Shown here piece after piece: positions 1 through 10,795 of a stretch of DNA of 64,000 nt. Below the pieces are notes generated by a model. It ran no database searches. It was not told where the DNA came from and saw nothing but the letters and a program-made list of their open reading frames with translations. A program made the translations under genes and the position numbers. Origin of the DNA: Emergomyces orientalis (taxonomy: Eukaryota; Ascomycota; Eurotiomycetes; Onygenales; Ajellomycetaceae). The first letter of the stretch is position 1. Every line of letters starts with the position of its first letter. Where the stretch lies: assembly GCA_002110485.1 (NCBI GenBank), contig MOWL01000023.1, positions 434,001 to 498,000 on the forward strand. Reading direction: 5' to 3'.

Positions 1-1671
1 TTCAGGAACGATCCTCGTCGTATCGACAAGGCCCGGATATGCCCTGGCAAAAGCCGGCCCCAAGGACCAATTATTCAAGTTCCGCAAATGCCGCTCAAAG
101 ACCGGGTTGATAATGAGCTCTTCAGAATCAGAGGTTGTGAGAAGCGTATCAGTCGCCTCATACGGCCAATTGATGCTCAGCGTTGTGGTGTATGGGATGA
201 ACCAGTTTTGAAAATCGTAGTCTTGGTACGAGGCAACCATTCGATCTCGCATGCGTGGCCAGGGGAGATAATCCATCCAGGCGGGGTGGGGGATCATGAT
301 TTGGGAAGTGCGCGGGGTGAGCCACTCCGGGAGGCGGTCGTAGTTTTGTTGGGTGGGGTATATCTGCCAGCGCATGAGGAGGAACATCACGTATAGGACG
401 GCTACTTGTTCGGGCAGATTGCTGATGCCGGGGAATTTGCTGAGGATGTCGGTGAAGACTTTAGAGAGGGGGTGAGAGTATGCGCTTTTTGCGGGGTTGA
501 GCAAGGACGAGACGCTGGGGTATGGCGGTCCCACGAGGATTTGTTTAGATGTGCCATCCGCCGCCTCGCGTTGGCGAGTGTGGAGGAAGTCCAAAAGAAT
601 AGCGTCCATGGGACAAGTGGGATCTACGTTGCGAACGGGAACCATATGGGGGGCTATACTTGGGTCAAAGAGGTTGTTTTGGGACGGGTGGGGGTAGCGA
701 AAACGCATTGAAACGTTGAGGGATGGCGAAGATGAGTTCCGTCGGGGTTCGGATATCTTGGGGACATGTCGAGGGGAGTCTACGAGAAAATTGAAACCTA
801 GTCTTTCCCCCGACCCCGAGAAGTCTAGCCCATGAGAAAGTCCCTGTCGCTGTGAATCAAAGCCGTTGGTAAGTGGGTATCGGGGGTCGGGCTGATGTGT
901 AGGAACAGAATTCCCGTGCCAGTTTGGACGGAGTGCATATCCTGGAGATCCCGTAGTTGAAGGAGAAGGAGGTTCCATGCTTCGCGGGGAATCAACAGTG
1001 CACATACCCGGTCCTGTACCCAAGTCGAGACTTGCTGCTGGGGTGCGAAGAGGTGGTTCAGGGCGTGATGTTGTAGACGAATTGGATGCTGGCGGCTCGG
1101 AGTGAGAAGTGGGAGAAGGCGGCTCAACGTGAGATTGGGCTGACCACGAGCGGGGATCGGAACCGCCGCCATTGGGCGCCTCTGCGTTTTCACAAAAAGG
1201 AGGAGTTGTATTTTCCGAGGGCGTCGGTCCACCATTCACAACGGGCTGGATCATTGCGATTACAGACGAGAGCATCTTCCGAATAGCCTCATTTTCCTTT
1301 TCGACTGTGCGTTTCTGGCTCAACGCCGTCTGGAGATCCTGGTACGGTTGCTGCGAGGTCAACTCCCGCACCCGCTGTTCCAGGGTCTCGATCTGTGTTT
1401 TTGTTCTTTGCCTAATCGCGCGTTGTGCCTCACGGTCATTCGCCCGCTTTTTCGCTAGCTGCTCCGGGGTGAGGTTGGCAACGCCGCGGGACGGTGCAGC
1501 AGCGACGGCCTTTCTCTTCCTCCCAACTATCGAATTGTGTTCGCGTAGCATTGAGCTGCCTTTGTTTTCTGAGGGAACTGGAGTGAGGCTGTAGATTTGG
1601 TTGAGATCGGAATAGGTCGAGTCAGCGGGCGAAGCATCGTTGGATTCATGCTGACGACCGTGGCCCGTCAT
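1..1671 (-). CDS. bZIP transcription factor with C-terminal DUF3425 domain, 3' end outside window
   Basis: A single open frame of 557 codons runs from an ATG at 1671 to the left edge without a stop, so the C-terminus is missing. Residues about 71-138 form a bZIP: the basic stretch NDREAQRAIRQRT is followed by a heptad-like region starting ETLEQRVREL. A Ser/Pro/Thr-rich linker spans about 140-340. From about residue 398 the protein reads like DUF3425, including PEQVAVLYVMFLLMRWQI and IPHPAWMDYLPWPRMRDR. Fungal bZIP-DUF3425 proteins are nuclear regulators, often of secondary metabolism or stress genes; the targets of this one cannot be told from sequence. The frame stays open upstream of 1671 without another clear ATG, so a short 5' exon is possible. 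The gene is divergent from the methyltransferase at 4130. Confidence 0.85.
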   Translation of the reverse strand, partial: MTGHGRQHESNDASPADSTYSDLNQIYSLTPVPSENKGSSMLREHNSIVGRKRKAVAAAPSRGVANLTPEQLAKKRANDREAQRAIRQRTKTQIETLEQRVRELTSQQPYQDLQTALSQKRTVEKENEAIRKMLSSVIAMIQPVVNGGPTPSENTTPPFCENAEAPNGGGSDPRSWSAQSHVEPPSPTSHSEPPASNSSTTSRPEPPLRTPAASLDLGTGPGMCTVDSPRSMEPPSPSTTGSPGYALRPNWHGNSVPTHQPDPRYPLTNGFDSQRQGLSHGLDFSGSGERLGFNFLVDSPRHVPKISEPRRNSSSPSLNVSMRFRYPHPSQNNLFDPSIAPHMVPVRNVDPTCPMDAILLDFLHTRQREAADGTSKQILVGPPYPSVSSLLNPAKSAYSHPLSKVFTDILSKFPGISNLPEQVAVLYVMFLLMRWQIYPTQQNYDRLPEWLTPRTSQIMIPHPAWMDYLPWPRMRDRMVASYQDYDFQNWFIPYTTTLSINWPYEATDTLLTTSDSEELIINPVFERHLRNLNNWSLGPAFARAYPGLVDTTRIVPE

Positions 1672-4129
1672 GCCGTTTCGACGGAAGGAGAGCTGGCCCT
1701 GTGGGACGTATGAACCATTCCACGCGAGTTGTAGGGAGATTATCCTGGTCTCTGGGAAATAAATATATTCCTTCTCAGGTGAGTACCTGGAGACCGGAGG
1801 CGTGGGAGGGGGTGGGTAGAGGGGCTCGAGCCAGGAACTGAATATATACACACACACTCTCGTAACCAAGGAAAAAAAAAAGGAAAAAGTAAGCTGTCTG
1901 CCTGTCACAAAACAGCTGGTAGGGCTTCCCTGCTGGGCAATCTGGACATAAATCGAGTCCAGCTGAACGGTTGTTGGGTCTTAGTTGCGCAGACACTTTG
2001 AGCAGATGAAGTGTGCTGGTTTCTCAGCGCTGCAATTTGCTAAATTCTTTCGCCGCAACGCCACGACTTGGCGCAGTGGGGGCAAAGTAGTCGAATGAAA
2101 ACCAGAGATCAGATATCACAAATTTCGAAATCTACGTATCGACAGTTTTAGTTCATGGAAGATGTTGGAGATCCATCTTCCTAGTGATATCGACTACGAT
2201 GTATGTACTTGCCCAATCCCAGGACGCATTGGGGCATCGCCATTTATTCCAGTTCCCAACCCGAGACTCGCGCTCAGTCCTGGCAGCCCCAAACAAGCTA
2301 ACTGAAGGAAATATTTGATCGACGGACCCCTTATTCTCCAGACACGGGCTCGGGTCTCCAGGATTAATAAGGAATAACTAACTAACTAATAAAAAACTAG
2401 TTGAATTACCGCACAGCGCAGCATCAGATCCAAGCAAACGACGCACACAAGCGTCTAAATCGCAAACTGTGCGCCGCGGAAAAGATCAACAAAAGAGCTC
2501 TCAACTCGTCAACCCTTATTTTTAGCTGGACCTGGAGCTGATTTTTGTTGGCTTCTTATAAGAGTTGTGCTGCCCAGTGTGCTCCGTATATCATGTACAC
2601 AACTCAATTCCCTCCTCTCCCCACAATTCTCTACATCGGATACCAACATATAACCCGAACCGAACCCCCGGATGCAGGATCCCTGATCAGCCCGATGACC
2701 ATTGATAGGCCAATTGTGGGCCGTTAATCCCCCATGTCACACTGCATGTTCCTCCTGCGGCTAATTCGCCCAGCATAAAACAAACCTGTTATCAACAACA
2801 AATCTTGATACGATTTTATTTAATATTGAAGCCTTTATTTTCCATGCGTACAATTAGAAGCAAAGTGCACACAGTTCCAGGCCCATGGAAAATGCCGATG
2901 AACATTACAACTTCCCATAGTTTTCTTAAACCTGAATTTTTTTCAAAGGGATGCAGAACCCGTCCGATTGTTTGCGTCTGGCATACCCCCTTTTGCCTGG
3001 GCTATCAGTATCATCAGGTTGAACTACTTCATATCCTTCTCAACTTCTCAAGGCCTTAGTTTGTGATCACCACGTTGCACGCGCGTCATAGAAATGGCCT
3101 CAAAATCATTGGAAATCTGCCAATTGTTTTCATCTTTCTTCCCCTTAGAGCAGTCGTAATTATCTGCGAACATCTAATGAGAATTGATCAGCCCTAAAGC
3201 ACGGATTCTGTGATATACAGATCGGGAGGCTAAATAAAACCTGAACCTCGTGTATAGAGACCAGAGGGTTGCCTAGATTTCAAATTTAGCACCCACGACC
3301 GACTATTCATTCCTCCAAAGCCTACGGCGGATAGATCTAAACAGCGACGTTGCCAGCGGGTTAACGTATACTCGGTATTGGGATACCCAGAAATACACAA
3401 AAGGGGGTCGACAGGTCTAACACTACCAAAAGCGCCTAGAAGCTTACAAATAGGCCAGCTTCTAAAATCGCACAGGTCCATGCGACACTCTAATGACCAC
3501 TTGAATGGCGTGACACAGCATCCCATGACTCTAAAAGCACTTCGGCTTCATGCCTCGTTGAAGCATCAAAAAACAATGCCTGGAATCTGTAGATATAAAT
3601 TTAGCCAGATCTGCTGCTAGCTTCGGGGACTTATCGATTGACTCGTGAAAAAAGTCTCCGAGTGGAGTTTTAATTGGATTCTTATTGGCCGATGTCATCT
3701 GCTGCAACCAAGGATGAAGACAAATCTACTTCCAACATCATGAGTAGAGCAGAGGGAAAACCTGCGATATCGTATGAGGATGGGGACCTCAAGAGAAGAA
3801 TACAGACACGTATGCAGCGCAGGGGAGAGTTATTAGAACTAATTGCTAGGGTAGATGGCAGCCATCTTGTGGTTGGTCAGGTCTTCTTCGAAACAATTAA
3901 GTCCGTCTTAATCCGTCTTTCTCCATATGCCACAACATGAACCGGAACTACACAAGCTCCCATCTCGATATGTTTAAATAGGGCCAAGATCACCCCGAGA
4001 AATACTATTTCAATTATATTCGTTTGTGTCCTTGATCCCCATAAGAACATATATTCTTATACGTCATCACAACCCCTTATATATCTTGTTCCAAAAAGCC
4101 TCCCCGACCAAGAATTTGTATATCCCGCC
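1672..4129. other. intergenic region between divergent bZIP and methyltransferase genes
   Basis: About 2.5 kb with no open frame that shows family features. It must contain both 5' UTRs and promoters. A short plus-strand frame at 3674-3940 carries a basic patch (KRRIQTRMQRR) but no supporting context. Poly-A tracts lie near 1870 and AT-rich stretches near 2800. Confidence 0.5.
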
Positions 4130-5282
4130 ATGGCATCTGCTCACCCAGCACCCTCAAACACCGTCAGTGCTCCAGGTGCATTGGCAGCTGCCAACGAAGA
4201 GTTCTGGAGGTAAGCCTACATACACCAAGGCGACAACCTTATACTCTCCCTCCGCTATCCACTCGAACAAGAGCCAAACTTTCAGAGAACTAACCCTCAA
4301 ACGCTCGAATCCAGTAACTCCGCTGAGACCATCTTCAACGAGCAATGGGTGCTAGACTTCCAAACGAAGATGCGCACATTTTTGGAGAAGAATGTTGATT
4401 GGCTGGGTATTGTCAATGATCGCACACCAGCCGCTGAGTCTGTAGAGAAGAAAATGCTCGATTATGCTTGTGGAGACGGGTTTTTGACAAGTGTAAGTCT
4501 CGATTGAGCTTTGGGATTGATGTAACTTGTATCATTCTTTTATATATATATCTGTGTATTATGTCATGCTACGCTCTTAGAATCAAGAAAATACCGCAAA
4601 GCTAACTATTCCAAAGGTATACCATCCTTTCTTCACCAGATGCATCGGCATCGATATTGCTGCAGGCATGGTTAAAAAGTACAACGAAACTGCGGTCAAG
4701 TTAGGTCTCGCTCCGGAGAAAATGTACGCGGTAAAAGGGGATTTATCCGCATCTGTACCAGCATTGCCCAACGCAGAAGATGTACCTGCAACAGACTTAT
4801 CCAGCGAGGAGTTTTTCAATTTCGATTTTGCTGGGGTCGCCCTGGCGCTGCACCATATGGAAAATCCGGAGACCACGATTGTGAAGATGGTGGACAGGTT
4901 GAAGAGCGGTGGTGTATTTTTGGCCATTGATTTGTTGAAGTCAGAGGGGCTTTTCGAGTCGAAAGACGGGGAGGGGAATGGTGGTAATCATCCCCATCAT
5001 CATCATCATCATCATCAAGGCGATCATGGTCATGGCCATGGTCACGGTCACGGTCACGGTCATGGCCACATGGATGTAGCTACCGCTACAGGTCACCCCG
5101 GCCCTGCTGGGCACACCATTTCTCACGACCACCCCGCTTTTTCGCCTGAGTTTGTGAAGACCATGTTTGCCCGTGCTGGGTTGACTGACGTAGATGTTAT
5201 ATTTTCTGACTGGAAGTTGGAGCTGCCGTTTATAGCGGATCCAGATGCGAAGGTGCTTGTTGCGAGGGGGAGGAAGCCGTAG
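4130..5282 (+). CDS. class I SAM-dependent methyltransferase with histidine-rich insert
   Basis: Three exons, 4130-4209, 4315-4492 and 4617-5282, give 307 residues. The start sits in a good context (CGCCATGG). Introns have GTAAGC/GTAAGT donors and CTAAC branch sites just before their acceptors. Motif I is DYACGDGFLTS, followed by an acidic SAM-ribose site in CIGIDIA. The later core reads ALALHHMENP and LKSGGVFLAIDLL, typical of the UbiE/Methyltransf_11-like fold. Between the core and the last strands lies an insert rich in His: seven consecutive His, then a run of (Gly-His) pairs, and a His-containing tail. The insert could bind metal (inference). The substrate is unknown, and the cytosolic location is inferred from the lack of signal peptide or membrane segment. 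Confidence 0.85.
4992..5098 (+). repeat. CAT/GGTCAC codon repeat encoding the His-rich insert
   Basis: Tandem CAT codons followed by alternating GGT/GGC and CAC/CAT codons encode poly-His and then Gly-His repeats inside the methyltransferase. The run is in frame. Such repeats change length by slippage, so length variation between strains is likely. Confidence 0.8.
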
Positions 5283-6113
5283 CTTTATTTTTTACGGATG
5301 GATTTAAATTGAGTTACTGAAGTTATTGCATGCGGAATGTTTGGGAATTTTGGACGAAGGCTGGCTAAAGCGGACTCTAATGTTGCAGTTTGAATGTTCA
5401 GTTTGTGGAATATGTCTTCTTAGGGTCTATGTGGATAGTGTGGAGGGGGCGTTTTCAAAGCTCCATAGGTTCGATAAGATAAAAGCGCTGGTGCCATGAT
5501 GAAAATAAGGATGTATGCAGAATGGACGCATGGCAAATATATGAATGCACACATTCCTCGGCATTTCTTGAAATGCCAGAATAGATCAAAGGCAGTTTGA
5601 CTTGCAAGTCATTCATGTTTATTTCCATACAGGGTCTTTCATCTATTTAGCCAAGGAGCAAAAAGGTTCACCTGATAAAACCAGAATGAATAATATGAAG
5701 CATGTCAATAATGTTGTAACAGTAGAAGTACTACACTGTACACAGAGAGAAAGAGACCCGCTCCACATAAGACATCAAAGTACAGTGGAGTGGAAAACTT
5801 AAAACACGCTCGCAAATATAAACATAGAAGAAGAAATACATGGGAATCCAACCATCCGCATGAAATATAGAAAGCAAGATAAAAAAAAAATTGCCACATA
5901 TGTAAGTGGGCATAAATGTGGAATATGTGGTATTTTCGTCCGCCAGATGTAAAAAAGAAGATGGTTCGATGGAACCAAAGTATACAGCTGCCTGATGAAG
6001 GCGTTTGTATAATAACAGAACAGGAGAAAGATGTATAAAAAATATTCTTTATAATCTAGAACTTTTTGGGGACTGTAATAGGGATACTGGATTCCAAAAA
6101 GATATGTAATGGG
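5283..6113. other. intergenic region between convergent methyltransferase and RIB1 genes
   Basis: AT-rich stretch between two convergent genes. It should hold both 3' UTRs and poly(A) sites. No open frame with recognisable features was seen. Confidence 0.5.
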
Positions 6114-7511
6114 CTACTCCAGCATATGCCCCATTTTCCCGATCTGAAAATGGAGATGACTGTTAGTTATGAAACGTAAGAGGAAAAGAGGGGCAAAGCA
6201 AAGAAAGCAGAAAAAGGTACGTGATACGCAGCTAACACGAGATGAAAATAAACAACTCACCTTAGTCCTCAGATATTCTTCAATCTCCGTACTCCGGATC
6301 CCTTTCTGCCCTGCTGTCCGCCATGCGAGCGGGATCATTGGTACTCTCTCTTTCACAATAACCTCACGATTGGGGCCTTCAACAGCCATGACTTTATCTG
6401 GGTTATTCGTTAATAGCCGGATCCCGCTATTATTCCCAGAGTCAGCTCCCAACCCCAGATCCACAAGCATAGCAGTTGCCAAGCCATAGCTGCGGGCATC
6501 CGCAGGGTGTCGAAGTATAAGGTTGGCCTCGACCGTGTCGTTCCCCAGATCTTGCAAATTGTATGCCTTCAGTTTCTCGCTTAGACCAATACCACGGCCC
6601 TCTTGACGTAGGTATATAATAACGCCACCGGGGTTTTGTTCATCGGATGAGGTCGTCTCCGACATTAATCTTGCTGCTTCGTCTAACTGTTCCCCACAAT
6701 CGCACCGTGCTGACCATGCCGTTTCGCCCGTGTAACATTCTGAGTGTATTCTGACGAGCGGAGCTGGAGTTTGTACGAGTACCTGATCACCTTGCTCTGC
6801 CATTTCATTCTTCTGCACCTCACCATCTATCACATTTTCACCAGAATCCACACCACCGGTCGAAGATCTCTGAGGTTCCTCCCCAATTTTCCCACCAGCC
6901 ATTCCCCCATCAAACCGACTATTCTGCCTCCCAGGCCATAACCTCCCCACATACGCTCCACGAATCATGCGATCCATCTCCGTCTCCCCCGGCCGTACCC
7001 TATCCAAACTCCAGCTCCGAATCGAGTTCCCAAACACAATAGCCAAATGCTCTTTATTATCCGCATCATTCAGATAAAGATGTAGGAACATTTCCGCACC
7101 CGTGGTCGTCGGGATGCGCGCTCGCACGACACATTCAACCTTGGGTAACCGTTGGAGCAATTTGGGCGGTTTAGCATTGATCATGCGGTCCCTGGATTCT
7201 GTCGTCGATGACGACGGTTTAATGGGTAGGTATGCATTTGCGAGGCTGTGAGGGGTAGATGGAGGGGTGAAGGAAGGCGAGATGAGGGAGCGCGGGAGAG
7301 CGGGTGTTTGCGCTTGGCTGCCAACTTCTAGGTAATCATGCGTGCGGTGGCTACTGCTGCTGGGGGATTGCTCGCGGGTCCGTGAAGAGGGAGACGAGGT
7401 GGGAGCATTGTTCAGTCCTCTGGTGAAGGAGTATTCGGTAATAGTTGGGTGCTTTGGATGGACGGGCCGCGGCGAAAAGTACGGGGAGGCGTGTGAGGGG
7501 AATTCAGGCAT
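6114..7511 (-). CDS. RIB1: GTP cyclohydrolase II, first step of riboflavin synthesis
   Basis: Two exons, 7511-6261 and 6143-6114, give 426 residues. The 117-bp intron has a GTGAGT donor and a TTTTCAG acceptor; the last exon encodes only IGKMGHMLE. ATG 7511 (AAAATGC context) is preferred over an upstream GTG. The enzyme converts GTP to 2,5-diamino-6-ribosylamino-4(3H)-pyrimidinone 5'-phosphate, formate and pyrophosphate. Three zinc ligands are present at Cys259, Cys270 and Cys272 (SECYTGE then ARCDCGEQL). The active-site loop is RQEGRGIGL at about 302-310, followed by NDTVEANLILRHPADARSYG. A Ser/Pro/Thr-rich N-terminal extension of about 110 residues precedes the catalytic domain, as in other fungal homologues. 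It is probably cytosolic. The gene stands alone, not in a visible riboflavin cluster. Confidence 0.95.
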   Translation of the reverse strand: MPEFPSHASPYFSPRPVHPKHPTITEYSFTRGLNNAPTSSPSSRTREQSPSSSSHRTHDYLEVGSQAQTPALPRSLISPSFTPPSTPHSLANAYLPIKPSSSTTESRDRMINAKPPKLLQRLPKVECVVRARIPTTTGAEMFLHLYLNDADNKEHLAIVFGNSIRSWSLDRVRPGETEMDRMIRGAYVGRLWPGRQNSRFDGGMAGGKIGEEPQRSSTGGVDSGENVIDGEVQKNEMAEQGDQVLVQTPAPLVRIHSECYTGETAWSARCDCGEQLDEAARLMSETTSSDEQNPGGVIIYLRQEGRGIGLSEKLKAYNLQDLGNDTVEANLILRHPADARSYGLATAMLVDLGLGADSGNNSGIRLLTNNPDKVMAVEGPNREVIVKERVPMIPLAWRTAGQKGIRSTEIEEYLRTKVSCLFSSRVSCVSRTFFCFLCFAPLFLLRFITNSHLHFQIGKMGHMLE

Positions 7512-8252
7512 TTTGGATGTTACATTCAGAAAAAGGGTTGGGAGCACAGAGTAGCTATAGTATTAGCATGCCTAGTACAACAATAAATAGGAGTACCAAG
7601 GGCTTTATATCAATATCATGAAACAGGAGTGAGATACAGATATTTTGAACCTCTGGCCGATATTTGTAAGTCGCGGGCTGAGCCTCGGTCCGGCTGAGTC
7701 AGCTGTGGGGGATGGGCGATGCTTCGTTAAGCAATCGCGATACGCCATTTTTTGAGCTAACTGAACACGATATTTATATGTAGACAACTCCAGGTGAGAA
7801 TGCTGGATTGCTGCTATCGGAATTCCTACGCAGTATTCAAGTCGACCCCAATATAGCAGATTAAGAATCAAATTGCATGGTGCTGATAATACTCCCCCAT
7901 ACACCTATTCCTGTATGGCTGTCGAGAACATACAGGATATCATGGAAATATAAAAAACAAAGATAAAAAAACGAATGTACACAGGTGCAGTACTCCTATC
8001 CCAATCATTAAGGGGCCAAAAGCAAGAATCAGGTCCCACCGCTAGCACCCAACGCCTGCCCAATACGCCAACGGTAAAATGAAATCTCAGTACCAGAGAT
8101 GATCCTTTGGACGACAAAAATCGGAAAGATAGAACATAACCAAATGACTGTCACTTGTACAGGATAGATTATACGTACGTGTCATGTGCATGAATATGTA
8201 GCACTAATTACCAAGCGGCGGGCGTGTTAAAGTAGCAATAAGGCAAACCCTA
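7512..8252. other. intergenic region upstream of RIB1 and downstream of SGF29
   Basis: Both neighbours are on the minus strand, so this contains the RIB1 promoter and the SGF29 3' UTR. Short frames here have no family features. Nothing else is visible. Confidence 0.5.
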
Positions 8253-10464
8253 TTATTTTCCGGGGATGTCGAGCACAAAGCGGCGGTCAACATCCATCTC
8301 TTTATCATCTTCCTCTCCTTCAAACTTCAACCTGTATACATCCTTCTTGGAACCCATGACCTCAGCACGGTAAAACGTAGTTGTATCGGGATACCTAGCG
8401 AGGACTTGCTTTCCAACAGAGAAAGAAGGTAGCGAAGCGCCGACTTGGGGAATAGGAATTAGTGAAGCTGCTGTGGTTTTGTAAACTGCACCTTCGTCGC
8501 CGTTTTCGTTGGGCTCAGGATCTTGGACATCGTACCTGGGACGGTTGTCAATGCTAAAATGAAAACCCATCTGCGTTGAGAAGCTGCTGTGTGGGCTTAC
8601 CGCTTCTTATGACCATCTCCCGCAATGCTTTTGATGATGCACTGTATTCCTTCACCCTCCACGCCCTGTTGCTTTTTGTTGTGTTTGAAAACGACTTCTG
8701 CGCCAACAAACAGATGCCCACTTTTCTCTGCTGCGGTACCTTTCGTGCCTTCGCCCCCATCCTCACTCTTGACGGAAACCGCTTCACGGGCCTGACTGCT
8801 TGAGACACTGGCGCTTCTATGGGTGCTGCTTTTGAGCCGATTTAGCTTATCAGCTATCGACGTAGTGGGAGAATCGGCAACTGGGGTATCAGTTTCTGTC
8901 TTCCGTTTCCGCGGTTTCCCGGTGGGTCCGCCTCGGGTCTGAGGGTCAGCTTCGGACGCTGAGCGCAGAGCGATCAGTATCTCGAGGTTTTTAATGACGT
9001 CTGCTGGCTCATCGCGTAGGATAGCGCGTTCCTCTTCGCTGTGCTTGTTTATTTGGCGCTGGTAATTTTCCATTTGCTCAAGCTCGGCTGGCGTTGCCCC
9101 TGCAAACCGTGTTGTTAGCAAATAGCAAACTTTCTGCAGAGAAATCAGTTCCGCCCAAGCTGCCTGAGACTAGCCAGTAGATTATAAGATCAAGAGAAAA
9201 CAGAGAGAGAATAACCGTACCCAAGAAGGAACAACTAAACGTTAAAGCAACAATAGCTATGACAACATGATAACAGGAAATAAGGCGAGGTATAGGTGCA
9301 ACTTAGAAAGCGGCGATGATAGTAAATGTGAGGCAAGACACAGCGTGGTCCAAGTAAGGATGGACGAGCAAGATTCCTCAGAATAGGATATATGTCTAGG
9401 GAAAGTGGGGATGGTTGCTTCTCATCCATGACGGAGCTTTGGCGACCTATTGGAGCCACAAAAGAATACCAAGCTCCTTGTTTTGATCCAAGGCATTATA
9501 CGTGTTGGAACAGCCGAGAGACGATACAAAGGTGGATTAGGGCAGTGAAAGGAAACGTGGTCAAGGGAAAGCGCGAGAAGACTGATAACCAGAGAACCAT
9601 TCGGAGACGTAATAAATGCAAGCAGTGCCGGGATGGTTGATTAAACAATGTTAAAAATCCCAACGGCGCCATGCTGAAACAAAACATAAGGGAAACATAA
9701 AATAAAAATTAAGCTATGTACTCACTTCTGCCAGCTTTTGCGATTTTGTCCCTCAGCGCGGCGAGTTGTACCCCTGGGACTTTTTGTTTCTCGTTTTTCT
9801 CAGCGGCCTTGAATATGTCTTGACGGATTCGATTCCACATTTCAATTTCTTCATTGGCAGCCGCACCATTGTCTCTGGTGGGAGGGCCCCTTGGTCTGTT
9901 TCGGGACATAGTGCGTTCTTCACGTTCAGAATTCAACTGAAAGCCGTTCCGGGTTTTAGCCCCCTTCTCCTTGCTCTTTTCAGCTTCAGCCTTCTTGGCT
10001 TCGGCCTTTTCTTCCTCAGCCTGCCTTGCTTTGGCAATATCAACAGCTTCCCACTCCGAACCTGATAGTACTTGGAAATCGAAACTGCCCTTTGCTTGCC
10101 TGCGGGTGTGTACTGCTGGTTGAAAGTGTGCTGCGGTCGATCCCGCAGCACGAACGGAGACAGGGCAAGATGAATTTGGGCTTGCAACAATACCACAAAT
10201 GCGTTGCTTTTGATTGAGCTCGCCACTCTTGAGATCTGATTCCCCACGGTCCGGGGTATGTATCCGAAGTGATGCTGTTGATGAAATCAACGACACTGGA
10301 TTCGCTTGAGTCGCTGATGTCGGCTGGTGGTGTGGCGCGGTAGGCCGATGGTATCCCGCAGCCAACGAAACAAAGGGAACCGTGGAACTGGTGACTTGGG
10401 TTGGACGGCCCGGGACAGGCATGTCATCGGCCTTATTTGGCGGCTGGTATCTTTGATTGGGCAT
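8253..10464 (-). CDS. SGF29: SAGA-associated factor 29, tandem Tudor (SGF29) domain protein
   Basis: Three exons fit: 10464-9726, 9099-8601 and 8535-8253 (506 residues). The last intron is 65 bp and well supported. The first is 626 bp and could hide a small exon. The C-terminal ~90 residues form the SGF29 Tudor module: RYDVQDPEPNENG, then FSVGKQVLARYPDTTTFYRA, then EGEEDDKEMDVDRRFVLDIP. This module reads H3K4me2/3 and guides the SAGA acetyltransferase complex. A coiled-coil region (PAELEQMENYQRQINKHSEE) precedes it. A second ATG at 9909 (MSRNRPRGPP) would give a 321-residue protein of more usual length; the 185-residue extension before it is Ala/Glu/Lys-rich and may or may not be translated. 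The protein is nuclear by family. Confidence 0.85.
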
Positions 10465-10795
10465 GGTTACAGGTGTACCGGATTAGGGCTTACCGTGGTC
10501 ACGGGGATGGGGTAGCGCGGATTAGCTAAGCTAGGGAAATGAGCACGTGATGGCGGTTACTAAGCGCGGGGAGCTGCTGGATCCTCACCAGCGGTCAATT
10601 GATGTGGGTAACTTGGCATTGATCAAGGGGAAGTTGAAATTGAAGAGCAACAGTTTTTTGATTGAAGATACCAGAGAATAAAGAGAAGAACACCACACAA
10701 CTGCTGCCTTGTTCCTGCCGGCTCTTTATAACCAATTGGGCTGTAGTTGACATTTCCTCACCGCAAGCACAACTTTTTCACTCTCTTTCTTCAAT
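10465..10795. promoter_or_regulatory. divergent promoter between SGF29 and PMI
   Basis: 331 bp separate the two start codons of head-to-head genes. On the PMI side a TTTATA at 10725-10730 and a CCAAT at 10732-10736 lie about 60-70 bp before the PMI ATG, followed by a pyrimidine-rich run. CCAAT is the target of the fungal Hap complex. Whether it acts here is inference. Confidence 0.5.

Noticed and set aside
825..1235. Minus-strand 136-residue frame
   Set aside because: It overlaps the bZIP-DUF3425 frame on the same strand in another phase and has no family features.
3674..3940. Plus-strand frame with a basic patch (KRRIQTRMQRR) resembling part of a bZIP basic region
   Set aside because: No invariant Asn, no leucine zipper, no splice logic, and no downstream domain; probably chance.
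4583..4927. Minus-strand 114-residue frame
   Set aside because: Antisense shadow of methyltransferase exon 3.
7524..7547. Upstream start for RIB1 at 7547
   Set aside because: That start is GTG; the first ATG in frame is 7511 and has a good context.
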